Shown in pieces: positions 44,403 through 55,733 of a DNA stretch of 64,000 nucleotides; position 1 is the stretch's first letter, and each line of letters begins with the position of its first letter. The notes beneath the pieces were generated by a model that searched no databases, was not told where the DNA came from, and saw only the letters and a program-made list of their open reading frames with translations. Position numbers and translations under genes: made by a program. The DNA comes from Exilibacterium tricleocarpae (GTDB lineage: Bacteria > Pseudomonadota > Gammaproteobacteria > Pseudomonadales > Cellvibrionaceae): positions 62,001 to 126,000 of the forward strand of contig NZ_ML660098.1 of the NCBI RefSeq assembly GCF_007004655.1. Reading direction: 5' to 3'.

Positions 44403-45203
44403 ATGGACCTGGCCCTGGTCATTGAACCCGAACAGTTGCAGCCGCGACTGGGCGACGAGCACCTGCTGTTGGTCGATTTATGCAGCGAAAGCAGTTATCG
44501 CGCCGGCCACCTGCCCGGCGCCGTGCATGTGACACCGCGGGAGTTGATCTGCGGGATTCCGCCGGCAGCGGGAAAACTGCCTGCCGAGGGACAACTGGAG
44601 GCATTGTTTTCACGTCTGGGGCTGACCCCCGATACCCATGTGGTGGTTTACGACGATGAGGGCGGTGGCTGGGCCGGCCGCATGATCTGGACCCTCGATG
44701 TCATCGGCCACACCCGTTATTCCTACCTCAACGGCGGCATACTGGCCTGGCGGGCGGCGGGCCTGCCGCTGGACACCCGGCCCCGCGCCGCCCCGGCACG
44801 GCAAGTCAGCCTGCATATCGACACGGCCCCGGTGGCGGATATCGACTACATCATGGCCAACCTGCAGGACCCCGCCTTTGCTATCTGGGATGCCCGCGGC
44901 GGCGACGAATACCGGGGCGAAAAAGTCCTGGCATTAAAGGGCGGGCATATCCCCGGCGCCGTTCACTGCGAATGGACCGAGCTGATGGATCACCAGCGCC
45001 AACTGCGCATCCGCGCCGACGCCAAAGCCTATCTGGCGGCGCGCGGGTTAACCGGCGACAAACGCATTGTCACCCATTGCCAAACCCACCATCGCTCCGG
45101 TCTGACTTACCTGGTGGGGAAAACCCTCGGCTTCGACATTCGCGCCTACGACGGCTCCTGGGCCGAATGGGGCAACCACCCGGATACTCCGGTGGAAACC
45201 TAG
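44403..45203 (+). CDS. thiosulfate/3-mercaptopyruvate sulfurtransferase-type rhodanese
   Basis: A 266-residue tandem rhodanese. The first, inactive repeat (residues 1-125) starts LLLVDLCSESSYRAGHLPGA; the second (140-266) carries the active cysteine in THCQTHHRSGLTY. The active loop CQTHHRS differs from CRKGVT (rhodanese) and CGSGVT (MPST), so the acceptor is uncertain. It corresponds in position to rhdA of Pseudomonas, next to psd. Confidence 0.88.
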   Translation: MDLALVIEPEQLQPRLGDEHLLLVDLCSESSYRAGHLPGAVHVTPRELICGIPPAAGKLPAEGQLEALFSRLGLTPDTHVVVYDDEGGGWAGRMIWTLDVIGHTRYSYLNGGILAWRAAGLPLDTRPRAAPARQVSLHIDTAPVADIDYIMANLQDPAFAIWDARGGDEYRGEKVLALKGGHIPGAVHCEWTELMDHQRQLRIRADAKAYLAARGLTGDKRIVTHCQTHHRSGLTYLVGKTLGFDIRAYDGSWAEWGNHPDTPVET

Positions 45204-45272
45204 CTAACGTTTGTTTGCCGCCAAGGTCACTTGCAACAACACAACCACTTTCAACAAAAAGTCACAGCCCCT

Positions 45273-46124
45273 ATGAATGAAAAATTATTTGCCGCTTTGC
45301 AATACCTGCTCCCGCAACACGCCCTGTCGCGGGCGGCCGGCTGGCTGGCGGAAACGGAGACCGCCTGGCTCAAGGATTCTTTCATTCGCTGGTTCGCCGA
45401 GCGCTATGAAGTGGATATGAGCGAGGCGGAACAGGAAGACCCCAGTCACTATAAAAACTTCAACGCCTTTTTTACCCGCGCCCTGAAGCCCGGCGCCAGG
45501 ACTGTTGCCACTGAGAAAGGCAGCGTCGTCTGCCCGGCCGACGGCGCCATCAGCCAAATCGGCGATATCGAACACGGGCGTATTTTCCAGGCCAAGGGGC
45601 AGGACTTCAGCGCTATCGAACTGCTCGGCGGCGACACCGCCCTGGCCGAGCCCTTTATGGGCGGCAAGTTTGCCACCATCTACCTGTCGCCGAAGGATTA
45701 TCACCGCGTGCATATGCCCGCCGCCGGCACGCTGAAAACCATGGTGCATATCCCCGGCGATCTGTTTTCGGTCAACGAGGCCACCGCCAACCAGGTGCCG
45801 CGCCTGTTCGCCCGCAACGAACGGGTGGCGGCGCTGTTCGATACCGAGCACGGCCCGATGGCGGTGGTATTGGTGGGCGCGATGATCGTGGCCAGCATAG
45901 AAACCACCTGGGCGGGCGTGGTGGCACCGACCCGCAGGCAGATTCGCACCAGTCACTACCCGGATCTGCGGGAATTTTCGTTTGCCAAGGGCGACGAGAT
46001 GGGGCGCTTCAAACTGGGCTCTACAGCGATAGTACTTTTTGGTCCGGGAAAAATTGCCTGGGACGACGATTACCGGACCGGGGCAGCCACACGGATGGGG
46101 GAAAAACTGGGTGGTGAGGTGTAG
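45273..46124 (+). CDS. psd: phosphatidylserine decarboxylase proenzyme
   Basis: A 283-residue Psd, which makes phosphatidylethanolamine on the inner membrane. The self-cleavage site LGST is in MGRFKLGSTAIVLF near the C-terminus, where the serine becomes the pyruvoyl group. The PADGAIS, DYHRVHMP and YLSPKDYH segments support this. I start at ATG 45273, giving normal length. It follows the rhodanese by about 70 bases and is probably co-transcribed. Confidence 0.96.
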   Translation: MNEKLFAALQYLLPQHALSRAAGWLAETETAWLKDSFIRWFAERYEVDMSEAEQEDPSHYKNFNAFFTRALKPGARTVATEKGSVVCPADGAISQIGDIEHGRIFQAKGQDFSAIELLGGDTALAEPFMGGKFATIYLSPKDYHRVHMPAAGTLKTMVHIPGDLFSVNEATANQVPRLFARNERVAALFDTEHGPMAVVLVGAMIVASIETTWAGVVAPTRRQIRTSHYPDLREFSFAKGDEMGRFKLGSTAIVLFGPGKIAWDDDYRTGAATRMGEKLGGEV

Positions 46125-46143
46125 GGGTATTCAGGGCTGGTAA

Positions 46144-46376
46144 CCTATGGCGCTTACTCAAGAAAATGTGAGCAATTAATCAGCCTCCAAGCACTCTCGA
46201 ACCAGTTTAAGAATACCGCGGGTAGGCCTGCCGCTAGGTGGGGCTGTCAGAAACTCTCGGCAGCAGGGATGCTGCCGGGAAGTCCCCAGGGAGGGGTCTA
46301 CGACGTGTTTCTGACAGCCCCACCTAGCGGCAGGCCGATCAACCGGCACAGTTTTTCTTAAGCAATTACCATTAGG
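46144..46376. mobile_element. MITE-like element carrying palindrome copy 2
   Basis: A 233-bp element with terminal inverted repeats related to copy 1 (CCTATGGCGCTTACTCAAG left; CCTAATGGTAATTGCTTAAG on the inverse right). The internal perfect 30-bp stem is 46225-46254 with 46307-46336, around CGGCAGCAGGGATGCTGCCG. No clear target duplication is seen. A fragment resembling the right end again (GCAACTGCCATTG) follows at 46390. Confidence 0.7.
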
Positions 46377-46410
46377 AACAGCACCCGAAGCAACTGCCAT
46401 TGAAACTCGG

Positions 46411-47775
46411 CTAGTCCCGGTTCAACCCCAGAATCGACAGCAAACTTTTCTTTTCGCTCTTAAACAGGTAGTTATCGCGAACTTCGCCGATATCAACATC
46501 GTAACGCCCGGGTTCGAGGTCCTGGGCAATTTCAATTTTTTCTATTTCATCGGGGCGGCGCTTGCCGGAATCGACCATCGCCTGCTTGCGCTTCTCGTCT
46601 TCCGCCAGGTCCAGCAGCAGCGGTTTGCGCAAATGGTTTTTGCAGGCATCCAACACCAGCATGACCTTGGGCTTTAAACGGCGCTCGAAATTCTGCTCGA
46701 CCACCACCCCCACTTCGCCGGTATTCAACTCCACCAGGGTACCGGTCGGGTAGAGCCCGATGGCCCGGATAAATTCGACCACCAACTCTTCCTGAAACTC
46801 TATATTGCGCAGTTCGTAGAGTTTCGCCACCGCCTTGGACGGCGCCAGCGGGTGTTGCTCACCGCGGGGATTGGTGGTTTCATCGTAGTAAGTCACGATA
46901 CCGGCGATTTTTGCCAACAGCGGAATCTTATCGCCCTTGAGGTGTTGCGGAAAACCACTGCCGTTCAAACGTTCGCAGTGACTCTTGACCACGGCAATGA
47001 CCCGCGCCTCGACGCCGGGCGTGGCGCGCAGCAATTCGACACTGTATTCAACAAACTTTTCATACTCCCGCTGCTGCGCCGCAGTGCGGTCTTTTTTGAT
47101 GATCACCTGGGTTTCGAGGCGGGCCTTGCCGATATCCTTCAGCAACACGCCCAGCGCCAGAGTGTCCATCTCTTTTTTGGTGAGCCCGATATGGCGGCCG
47201 TACAGAATTGCCCAGACCGCAGAGCGCACCGCGTGGCTATAGGTGTACTCATCCTTTTCCCGCACTCGCGACAACCAGGTGAAAGCGTCGGGGTTGCGCA
47301 CCACGCTGTCGACCATATCGCTGGCCGCCCGCTTGGTGGCGTGGACCGGCACATTGTCGCTGCGCTCGAGCTGATCCATGACCTCGCCCACGGCGCGATA
47401 CACCTGCTGGTGCAACTGCTGGGCTTTTTTGACTTCTTTGCGCAGCGGTTCTTTTTCGTTATAGACATCGCGGCGGATTTTCAGCGGCGCCACATCGACA
47501 TTGGCAGACGCCGACCTCGCCGCCCGGGCCGCCACTTTGGCTTTGAGCCCCGGTTTACTGAGCGGATTTAATTTGGCGGCCACCGGACCGCGGCCTTTGA
47601 TTACATCGATGTAGACATGACTGCAATGGGCCTTCAGTTGTTTTATTTCTTCCATGTCCCTGACATAGAACCCCTGCAACGGGAAGGGCGTCTGCGTCCA
47701 AGGGCGATCCAACCCCGACACAAACATGCCGATCGCCACTTCGTTGACATCCAGTTTAACTTGCTTAATTCCCAA
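46411..47775 (-). CDS. DUF3391 and degenerate HD-GYP domain protein
   Basis: A 454-residue protein with an N-terminal DUF3391 (about 1-60) and an HD-GYP-like domain (about 150-400). Of the expected metal residues, His181 is kept. The HD pair is replaced by KD (LLKDIGKA, Lys213), the HHE signature is HCE (His266-Cys267) and the GYP triplet is GFP (Phe275). The change in HD and HH suggests it no longer degrades cyclic di-GMP and instead senses or binds. The fold and the flanking helices look intact, so the gene is probably under selection. Confidence 0.82.
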   Translation of the reverse strand: MGIKQVKLDVNEVAIGMFVSGLDRPWTQTPFPLQGFYVRDMEEIKQLKAHCSHVYIDVIKGRGPVAAKLNPLSKPGLKAKVAARAARSASANVDVAPLKIRRDVYNEKEPLRKEVKKAQQLHQQVYRAVGEVMDQLERSDNVPVHATKRAASDMVDSVVRNPDAFTWLSRVREKDEYTYSHAVRSAVWAILYGRHIGLTKKEMDTLALGVLLKDIGKARLETQVIIKKDRTAAQQREYEKFVEYSVELLRATPGVEARVIAVVKSHCERLNGSGFPQHLKGDKIPLLAKIAGIVTYYDETTNPRGEQHPLAPSKAVAKLYELRNIEFQEELVVEFIRAIGLYPTGTLVELNTGEVGVVVEQNFERRLKPKVMLVLDACKNHLRKPLLLDLAEDEKRKQAMVDSGKRRPDEIEKIEIAQDLEPGRYDVDIGEVRDNYLFKSEKKSLLSILGLNRD

Positions 47776-47805
47776 ATTTACAGTCTCCGTCGCTTATTAT
47801 AACCG

Positions 47806-47928
47806 GGGCCTGTCAGCACTATTTTAGTTGGCTCTGCCAAACCACGCTCCTCGCGTCGGGATGCCGCACCACTGGATTGGCGCTTTGTCAGGCCCAACAG
47901 AGCTAACTGAAACAGTGCTGACAGGCCC
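47806..47928. mobile_element. small terminal-inverted-repeat element (123 bp)
   Basis: The ends are a ~30-bp imperfect inverted repeat, GGGCCTGTCAGCACT continuing to TTTTAGTTGGCTCTG, with a 65-base centre containing no ORF. It lies just upstream of the HD-GYP start. It may be a MITE; no second copy is seen in this window, and no clear target duplication. Confidence 0.55.
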
Positions 47929-47942
47929 TAGGCTGCGACATT

Positions 47943-48064
47943 TTCCCGGCCACGAAATGGCTGTCCCGATCGTAAGATGGTTATCCCGGTCGTAAAAAAA
48001 AGAGTTATCCCAGTCATAAAAATAATTGTCCGGTTCGTAAAATAGTGGGCCCGGTCGCGAAATA
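47943..48064. repeat. degenerate ~20-bp tandem repeats
   Basis: Five diverged units with the form (T/G)TCCCGGTCGTAAAAA separated by short A-rich stretches. It resembles the 36.2-kb array in unit length but not in sequence. It lies between hemE and the HD-GYP gene. Confidence 0.6.
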
Positions 48065-48158
48065 ACCGCTTACTTATACCTAATTCTAGCTCTTTCCACA
48101 AATACGGTGGGCCGGCAGGCCCGCTGATACGGGCCCGCCGCAGCGGGTCAGGAGCTAT

Positions 48159-49229
48159 TTAAACGTTGTCGTGATAGGCGGCGGAAAGCTCGTGGACGGC
48201 CTCGATAAACACACCGGCGTGGGCCGGGTCCACTTGCGGCGTGATACCGTGTCCGAGATTGAAGATATGCCCCGGCCCTCTACCGTAACTGGCGAGGATG
48301 GCCGCCACCTCCGCGCGAATGCGCGCCGGCGCGGCGTAGAGCACGGCGGGGTCCATATTGCCCTGCAAAGCGACCCGGTCACCGACCAGGCTGCGGGCCG
48401 CGCCTATGTCAGTGGTCCAATCCAACCCCAGGCAGTGGGCACCGGTGGCGGCCAGACGCGGCAGCCACTGCCCGCCGCCTTTGGTAAACAGGATGACCGG
48501 CACCTGGCGACCGTCGTTTTCGCCGATCAGGCCGCTGACGATCTTCTCCATGTAGGCCAGCGAAAACTCCCCGTAAGCGGCGTGAGACAGGGCCCCGCCC
48601 CAGGTATCGAAGATTTGCACGGCCTGCGCCCCGGCCCGTATCTGGGCGTTCAGGTAGTCGGTTACCGACACCGCCAGCTTGCCCAACAGCCGGTGCATCA
48701 GCTCGGGCTGATTGTAGGCGAGCTGTTTGGTGCGCCGGAAGTCTTTGCTGGAGCCACCTTCCACCATATAGGTGGCCAGTGTCCAGGGGCTGCCGGAGAA
48801 GCCTATCAAGGGCACCCGCCCGTTGAGTTCGCGGCGAATCGTCGCGACTGCGTCCACCACGTAAGGCAAATCCTGCTCGGGCTTTACCACCGGCAGGGCC
48901 TCGATATCCGCCTCGGTGCTAACGGTTTTGCGAAAGCGCGGCCCCTCGCCGGCCTCGAAATAGAGGCCCAGGCCCATGGCGTCGGGAATCGTCAGTATGT
49001 CGGAAAATAAAATAGCGGCATCCAGCGGGTAGCGTTGCAGCGGTTGCAGGGTAACCTCGCAGGCCAACTCGGGGTTGGTGCAAAGACCCATAAAGTCGCC
49101 GGCCCGCTCCCGGGACGCGCGGTACTCCGGCAGGTAGCGACCGGCCTGGCGCATCATCCAGACCGGTGTAACATCAACGGGTTGACGCAGGAGCGCGCGC
49201 AGAAACCGATCATTTTTTAATTCAGACAT
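48159..49229 (-). CDS. hemE: uroporphyrinogen decarboxylase
   Basis: A 356-residue enzyme that converts uroporphyrinogen III to coproporphyrinogen III. Both family signatures are present: [16 protein letters not shown] and [20 protein letters not shown], with [11 protein letters not shown] at the C-terminus. It is the downstream member of the gltB-gltD-hemE order, separated from gltD by a repeat-filled gap of 398 bases. Confidence 0.97.
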   Translation of the reverse strand: MSELKNDRFLRALLRQPVDVTPVWMMRQAGRYLPEYRASRERAGDFMGLCTNPELACEVTLQPLQRYPLDAAILFSDILTIPDAMGLGLYFEAGEGPRFRKTVSTEADIEALPVVKPEQDLPYVVDAVATIRRELNGRVPLIGFSGSPWTLATYMVEGGSSKDFRRTKQLAYNQPELMHRLLGKLAVSVTDYLNAQIRAGAQAVQIFDTWGGALSHAAYGEFSLAYMEKIVSGLIGENDGRQVPVILFTKGGGQWLPRLAATGAHCLGLDWTTDIGAARSLVGDRVALQGNMDPAVLYAAPARIRAEVAAILASYGRGPGHIFNLGHGITPQVDPAHAGVFIEAVHELSAAYHDNV

Positions 49230-49302
49230 AGCAATAGTTACAACCTGGTTAGAGGAGCTGGCAGCAAAATTGATCCTGATTAAAGATACCGGCGGCAGAC
49301 CG

Positions 49303-49551
49303 CAATGTCACTTCCGTAAGTGTATTTACATCAGTTTATCGATCCCTTCCAAGTCACATCAATCTCGATTAAGCGTACTGAAGGGGGGCCTGGCTCTGGC
49401 TGAAGCCTTCAGAAACTCTCGACAGCAGGGATGCTGTCGGGAAGCTCCCAGGGATGGGTTTATCAGGGGGGCGCCTAGCCCGTGTTTCTGAAGGCTTCAG
49501 CCAGAGCCAGACCGGTCAATTAGCACATAGCTGCTTAAGGAAGCGCCATTG
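49303..49551. mobile_element. MITE-like element carrying palindrome copy 3
   Basis: A 249-bp element with short terminal inverted repeats (CAATGTCACTTCCGTAAG left; CAATGGCGCTTCCTTAAG inverse right). The perfect 27-bp stem is 49390-49416 with 49484-49510 around CGACAGCAGGGATGCTGTCG. Relative to copies 1 and 2 it has about 15 extra bases (TATCAGGGGGGCGCCTAGCC) on the right of the core, shared with copy 4 at 4.9 kb. It lies in the gltD-hemE gap. Confidence 0.7.
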
Positions 49552-49627
49552 GAGCCGGACCGGTTAATTCGTCCGCCTCCGCTAAAGTAAGAGTCACCCT
49601 GACCACTCGTCAAGTTTAAATGTCGGA

Positions 49628-51055
<1,428 letters not shown>

Positions 51056-51088
51056 TCAATTCAATGGCAGACACCGCAACCGGCGAGC

Positions 51089-54000
51089 TTACTCGCCGCG
51101 CCGCGTGACGCTGTTTAGCAGGCCGGCCAGATTGGCGGCCTTGGGTTTGACCAGCCAGAATCTGCCGACGTAATCGCTGAAGTCCTCCAGCAACTGGCGC
51201 CCCCAGGCGCTTTCGGTTTCGACCGCAAACTCGTCGATAACCCCGCGCAGGTGGTTGCGGTAAGCCTCCATGGACTCATTGTTAACCCGGCAGATTTCCA
51301 CCAGCTCGCGGTTGTATTTATCGACGAAGCTGTTGTCGAAATCCAGCACATAGGCAAAGCCACCGGTCATGCCGGCGCCAAAGTTGACACCGGTGGGGCC
51401 GAGCACCGTCACTATCCCGCCGGTCATGTATTCACAGCAGTGATCACCGGCCCCCTCCACCACCACGTGGGCGCCCGAGTTGCGCACACCGCAGCGCTCG
51501 CCGGCGCGCCCGGCGGCAAACAGCTTGCCGCCGGTAGCGCCGTAAAGGCAGGTATTACCCATGATACTGGTGGCGTTGGACTTGAAGCTGGAGCCCGGCG
51601 GCGGCCGCAACACCAGTTTGCCGCCGGCCATGCCCTTGCCGACGTAATCGTTGGCGTCGCCGTGCAGGTACATTTCCAGGCCGCCGGCATTCCAGACACC
51701 GAAACTCTGCCCGGCGATACCGGTCAACTTGAGCTTGATCGGCCTTGTGCTCATACCGGTATTGCCATGGCGCTTGGCGATTTCACCACTGATACGGGCA
51801 CCGATGGAGCGATCGCAGTTGGTAATGGTGAACGCAAACTCACCGCCGGTTTTGCCCTCGATCGCCGGCAGTACCGCCGCCACCATACGCTCGGCGGTCT
51901 CCCCCTTGTCGAACGGCTCATTGCGCGGCACAGTGCAGTGCTGCGGCTTGGCGGCCAGCAGCGCATCGGTGTGCAGCAGCGGGCTGAGGTCGATATTGCG
52001 CTGTTTGGGGGTTTCACCCTCGAGCACCTGCAGCAAATCCACGCGGCCGATCAGTTCGCTAAGGTGCCGCACGCCGAGTCGCGCCATCCACTCACGGGTT
52101 TCCTCGGCCACGAAGCGGAAAAAATTCATCGCCATTTCCACTGTGCCGATATAGTGGTCACGGCGCAGTCCATCATTCTGTGTCGCCACACCTGTAGCGC
52201 AGTTGTTGAGGTGACAGATACGTAAGTACTTACATCCAAGTGCGACCATGGGCGCGGTGCCGAAGCCGAAGCTCTCGGCGCCGAGGATCGCCGCCTTGAT
52301 CACATCGAGACCACTTTTCAAACCGCCATCGGTCTGCACTCTCACCTTGTCGCGCAAATCATTGGCGCGCAGGGTCTGGTGGGTCTCCGCCAGCCCCAGC
52401 TCCCAGGGCGAACCGGCGTAGCGAATCGAGGTGAGCGGGCTGGCCGCCGTACCGCCGTCGTAGCCGGAGATGGTAATCAGGTCGGCATAGGCCTTGGCGA
52501 CGCCGGCGGCGATAGTGCCGACACCGGGCCGGGATACCAACTTCACCGATACCAGGGCATCGGGATTGACCTGTTTGAGATCGAAAATCAACTGCGCCAG
52601 ATCTTCGATGGAGTAAATATCGTGGTGGGGCGGCGGTGAAATCAGGGTGACACCGGGCACCGAGTATCGCAACCGGGCGATCAGGCCGTTGACCTTGCCG
52701 CCGGGCAATTGGCCGCCCTCACCGGGTTTGGCCCCCTGGGCAATCTTGATCTGCAGCACTTCGGCATTGACCAGATAGGCCGGTGTCACGCCGAAGCGGC
52801 CGGAGGCCACCTGTTTGATCTTGGAGACTTTGGCGGTGCCGTAGCGGGCCGGGTCCTCGCCGCCCTCACCGCTGTTGGAGCGGCCGCCGAGACGGTTCAT
52901 CGCTTCGGCCAGGGCCTCGTGGGCCTCGGGGGAGAGGGCGCCGAGCGACATGCCGGCCGAATCGAAGCGCTTGACGATGACATCCACCGGCTCCACCTGG
53001 TCCAGCGCCACCGGCGTTACATCGGCGCGCAGCGCCAGCAGGTCGCGCAGCGTTGCCACCGGACGCTCGTTGACCAGCGCCGCGTAGTCGCGCCAGGCGC
53101 CGTAGTCGCCGCCCTGGACCGCCTTGTGCAGCGCCTGCACGACATCGGGGTTAAATGCGTGGTATTCCTGCCCGTGCACAAACTTCAACAGACCGCCCGG
53201 ACTCACCGGTTTGCGGGCCTTGAAAGCCGTTGCCGCGAGGCGCGCCTGATCGTCCTGGAGGTCGGCGAAGCGGGCCCCCTGGATGCGGCTGGGCGTGCCT
53301 TCGAAACACAGGTCCACCACTTCCTCGGCCAGCCCCACGGCTTCGAACAACTGCGCCCCGCGATAGGAGGCGATGGTGGAAATCCCCATCTTCGAGAGAA
53401 TTTTCATCAGGCCTTTGTTGATGCCCCGGCGGTAGTTGCGATAGGCCTCGTCCACCTCGCTGAGCAGTTCGCCGGTACCGATAAGATCGTTGATCACCTG
53501 ATAGCTGAGATAGGGGTAGACCGCGGTGCAGCCGTAGCCGATCAGGGCGGCGATCTGGTGCGGATCGCGGGCGGTGGCTGTCTCCACCACGATATTGGCA
53601 TCGCAGCGCAGCCCCTCGCGGGTCAGGCGGTGGTGCACGGCGCCGGTGGCCAGCAGCGCCTGAATCGGCAGCTGGTCTGGCTCCAGCACCACATCGCTCA
53701 ACACCACTATGACTTTACCGGCCCTGACCGCGGCCACCACCCGGTCACACAGGTCGATGATAGCGGCCTGCAAATCCCGCTGTCCGGGGTGGTAGTGCAG
53801 GTCAAACGGCGCCACGTCGTAACCGGGTTTGTCCAGTGTCGTCAGGGCCCGGAATTTGGCCGGCGACAACACCGGCGACGACAGTATTACCCGATCGGCG
53901 TGGGCCTCGGTTTCGGTGTAAACGGACAGCTCGCGCCCGATACAGGTCTCCAGCGACATCACGATAGCCTCGCGCAACGGATCGATCGGCGGGTTGGTGA

Positions 54001-55537
54001 CCTGGGCAAACTGTTGTCGAAAATAGTCAAATACCGAGCGTTGCTGCTGCGACAGCACCGCCATCGGCGTGTCGTCGCCCATGGAGCCGGTGGCCTCCTG
54101 CCCGCCCTCTGCGAGGGGACGCAGCACCTGGTCGCGCTCTTCGAGCGAGACCTGGAACATTTTCATGTAGACCTGTATCTCTTCGTGGCTGAGGCTGTTT
54201 TCCGCCGCGCCGCGACTGAGGGTGGCCTCAATGCGGATCGCCTTGTTGCGCAGCCAGCGCTTGTAGGGCTGTCCCTGCTTGAGCATCTGGTCCACGTCTT
54301 TGGTGTGGTAGAGCTGGCCGGTCTCGGTATCCACCGACAGAATCTGCCCCGGCCCGAGCCGGCCCTTGGCCACCACGTCCTCGGGCCGGTAGGCGTAGAC
54401 GCCGATTTCAGAGGCAACGGTGATGACATCGTCTTTGGTGATCACCCAGCGCGAGGGGCGCAGGCCGTTGCGGTCGAGGGTGCACACCGCGTAGCGGCCG
54501 TCGGTGATCACCAGCCCGGCGGGGCCGTCCCAGGGCTCGATATGCATGGAGTTGTACTCGTAAAACGCGCGCAGGTCGGGGTCCATATGTTCGACATTCT
54601 GCCAGGCCGGCGGCACCAGCATACGCACCGCCCGGTGTAACTCCATGCCGCCGGTCAACAGCAGCTCGAGCATATTGTCGAGGCTGGAGGAATCGGAGCC
54701 GGTGCGATTGACCAGCGGCGTAATTTCCTCCACCTGCGGCAGCAACTCGGATTGAAACTTGGGAGTGCGCGCCACCGACCAGTTGCGGTTGCCCATCACC
54801 GTATTGATCTCGCCGTTGTGGGCCAGCATTCGAAACGGCTGCGCCAGCGGCCAGCGCGGCATGGTGTTGGTGGAGAAGCGCTGGTGAAACACGCAGATGG
54901 CCGTCTGCAGGCGCGGATCGGCCAAATCGGTGAAAAATTTGGGCAGATCGACCGGCATCATCAGTCCTTTATAGGACAATACCCGGGTGCTGAGACTGGA
55001 AATATAAAAACTGGTATCACCCGCCAGTTGAATTTCGGTTTTGCGCCGGGCGACGAACAGCTTGATGCTGAGCTGTTGCTCCGTCAGCCCGGCGCCGGTG
55101 ATAAAGACATGTTTGAACAGGGGCAGGGTTTCGCGGGCAATGGGCCCGAGACAATCGGGGTCGATCGGCACTTCGCGCCAGCCCGCCACCGTCAGCCCCT
55201 GGGCGGCAAGCTGCCGGTTGAGCAGGGCCTCGGCATTGTCGGCGGCGCTGCTGTCGCGGTCGAACATCACTGAGCCGACACCGTAGACATCACCCAACTC
55301 GACACCACAGGCTTCTCGCGCCACAGCGCGCATAAAGGCATCGGGTTTTTGCAGCAGCAGCCCGCAACCGTCGCCGGTTTTGCCGTCGGCGGCGATACCG
55401 CCGCGGTGGGTCATGCAAGTGAGGGACTCGATCGCGGTTTTCAACAGCCGGTGGCTGGCTTCGCCCCGCAAATGGGCAATCAGGCCAAACCCGCAATTGT
55501 CTTTAAACTCGTCTAATCGATACAGGCCAGTGGACAT
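51089..55537 (-). CDS. gltB: glutamate synthase [NADPH] large subunit
   Basis: A 1482-residue enzyme. The N-terminal glutaminase begins [20 protein letters not shown], with the catalytic cysteine at residue 15 exposed after removal of the propeptide. The middle and FMN domains carry [23 protein letters not shown]-type sequence and the 3Fe-4S cluster ([16 protein letters not shown]). The C-terminal GXGXG beta-helix domain is complete. It pairs with gltD just downstream. The long opposite-strand open frames here are shadows. Confidence 0.97.
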   Translation of the reverse strand: MSTGLYRLDEFKDNCGFGLIAHLRGEASHRLLKTAIESLTCMTHRGGIAADGKTGDGCGLLLQKPDAFMRAVAREACGVELGDVYGVGSVMFDRDSSAADNAEALLNRQLAAQGLTVAGWREVPIDPDCLGPIARETLPLFKHVFITGAGLTEQQLSIKLFVARRKTEIQLAGDTSFYISSLSTRVLSYKGLMMPVDLPKFFTDLADPRLQTAICVFHQRFSTNTMPRWPLAQPFRMLAHNGEINTVMGNRNWSVARTPKFQSELLPQVEEITPLVNRTGSDSSSLDNMLELLLTGGMELHRAVRMLVPPAWQNVEHMDPDLRAFYEYNSMHIEPWDGPAGLVITDGRYAVCTLDRNGLRPSRWVITKDDVITVASEIGVYAYRPEDVVAKGRLGPGQILSVDTETGQLYHTKDVDQMLKQGQPYKRWLRNKAIRIEATLSRGAAENSLSHEEIQVYMKMFQVSLEERDQVLRPLAEGGQEATGSMGDDTPMAVLSQQQRSVFDYFRQQFAQVTNPPIDPLREAIVMSLETCIGRELSVYTETEAHADRVILSSPVLSPAKFRALTTLDKPGYDVAPFDLHYHPGQRDLQAAIIDLCDRVVAAVRAGKVIVVLSDVVLEPDQLPIQALLATGAVHHRLTREGLRCDANIVVETATARDPHQIAALIGYGCTAVYPYLSYQVINDLIGTGELLSEVDEAYRNYRRGINKGLMKILSKMGISTIASYRGAQLFEAVGLAEEVVDLCFEGTPSRIQGARFADLQDDQARLAATAFKARKPVSPGGLLKFVHGQEYHAFNPDVVQALHKAVQGGDYGAWRDYAALVNERPVATLRDLLALRADVTPVALDQVEPVDVIVKRFDSAGMSLGALSPEAHEALAEAMNRLGGRSNSGEGGEDPARYGTAKVSKIKQVASGRFGVTPAYLVNAEVLQIKIAQGAKPGEGGQLPGGKVNGLIARLRYSVPGVTLISPPPHHDIYSIEDLAQLIFDLKQVNPDALVSVKLVSRPGVGTIAAGVAKAYADLITISGYDGGTAASPLTSIRYAGSPWELGLAETHQTLRANDLRDKVRVQTDGGLKSGLDVIKAAILGAESFGFGTAPMVALGCKYLRICHLNNCATGVATQNDGLRRDHYIGTVEMAMNFFRFVAEETREWMARLGVRHLSELIGRVDLLQVLEGETPKQRNIDLSPLLHTDALLAAKPQHCTVPRNEPFDKGETAERMVAAVLPAIEGKTGGEFAFTITNCDRSIGARISGEIAKRHGNTGMSTRPIKLKLTGIAGQSFGVWNAGGLEMYLHGDANDYVGKGMAGGKLVLRPPPGSSFKSNATSIMGNTCLYGATGGKLFAAGRAGERCGVRNSGAHVVVEGAGDHCCEYMTGGIVTVLGPTGVNFGAGMTGGFAYVLDFDNSFVDKYNRELVEICRVNNESMEAYRNHLRGVIDEFAVETESAWGRQLLEDFSDYVGRFWLVKPKAANLAGLLNSVTRRGE

Positions 55538-55596
55538 AGGCTGCTGCCTCTCACTAAGGTAAATTCATTACTGCCCGTGAAAAATCACGCCCTAGA

Positions 55597-55621
55597 CAAA
55601 AAAGCCCCTGGACAGGGGCTT
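55597..55621 (-). terminator. rho-independent terminator between damX and gltB
   Basis: AAGCCCCTG and CAGGGGCTT form a nine-base stem with a two-base loop; the minus strand then reads a T-run (A-run at 55598-55603). It separates the upstream pil-aro-damX transcription unit from gltBD. Confidence 0.82.
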
Positions 55622-55733
55622 CTTGGCAAATGGGCGCAGGATATTAACTGCTCATACCCAGTTTGGCAAGGTCAAACCGACGCTAAACGCCGTTAGTTTC
55701 AGCTGTAATTATACGAACGTCGGCGAACTGGCA

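Noticed and set aside
42881-46124. tRNA or rRNA genes near rsgA/psd
   Set aside because: I scanned the intergenic stretches for acceptor stems, T-loops (GTTCRANTC) and CCA ends and found none.
52709-54640. A 643-codon plus-strand frame inside gltB
   Set aside because: It is antisense to a complete, well-conserved gltB and has no start signal or domain.
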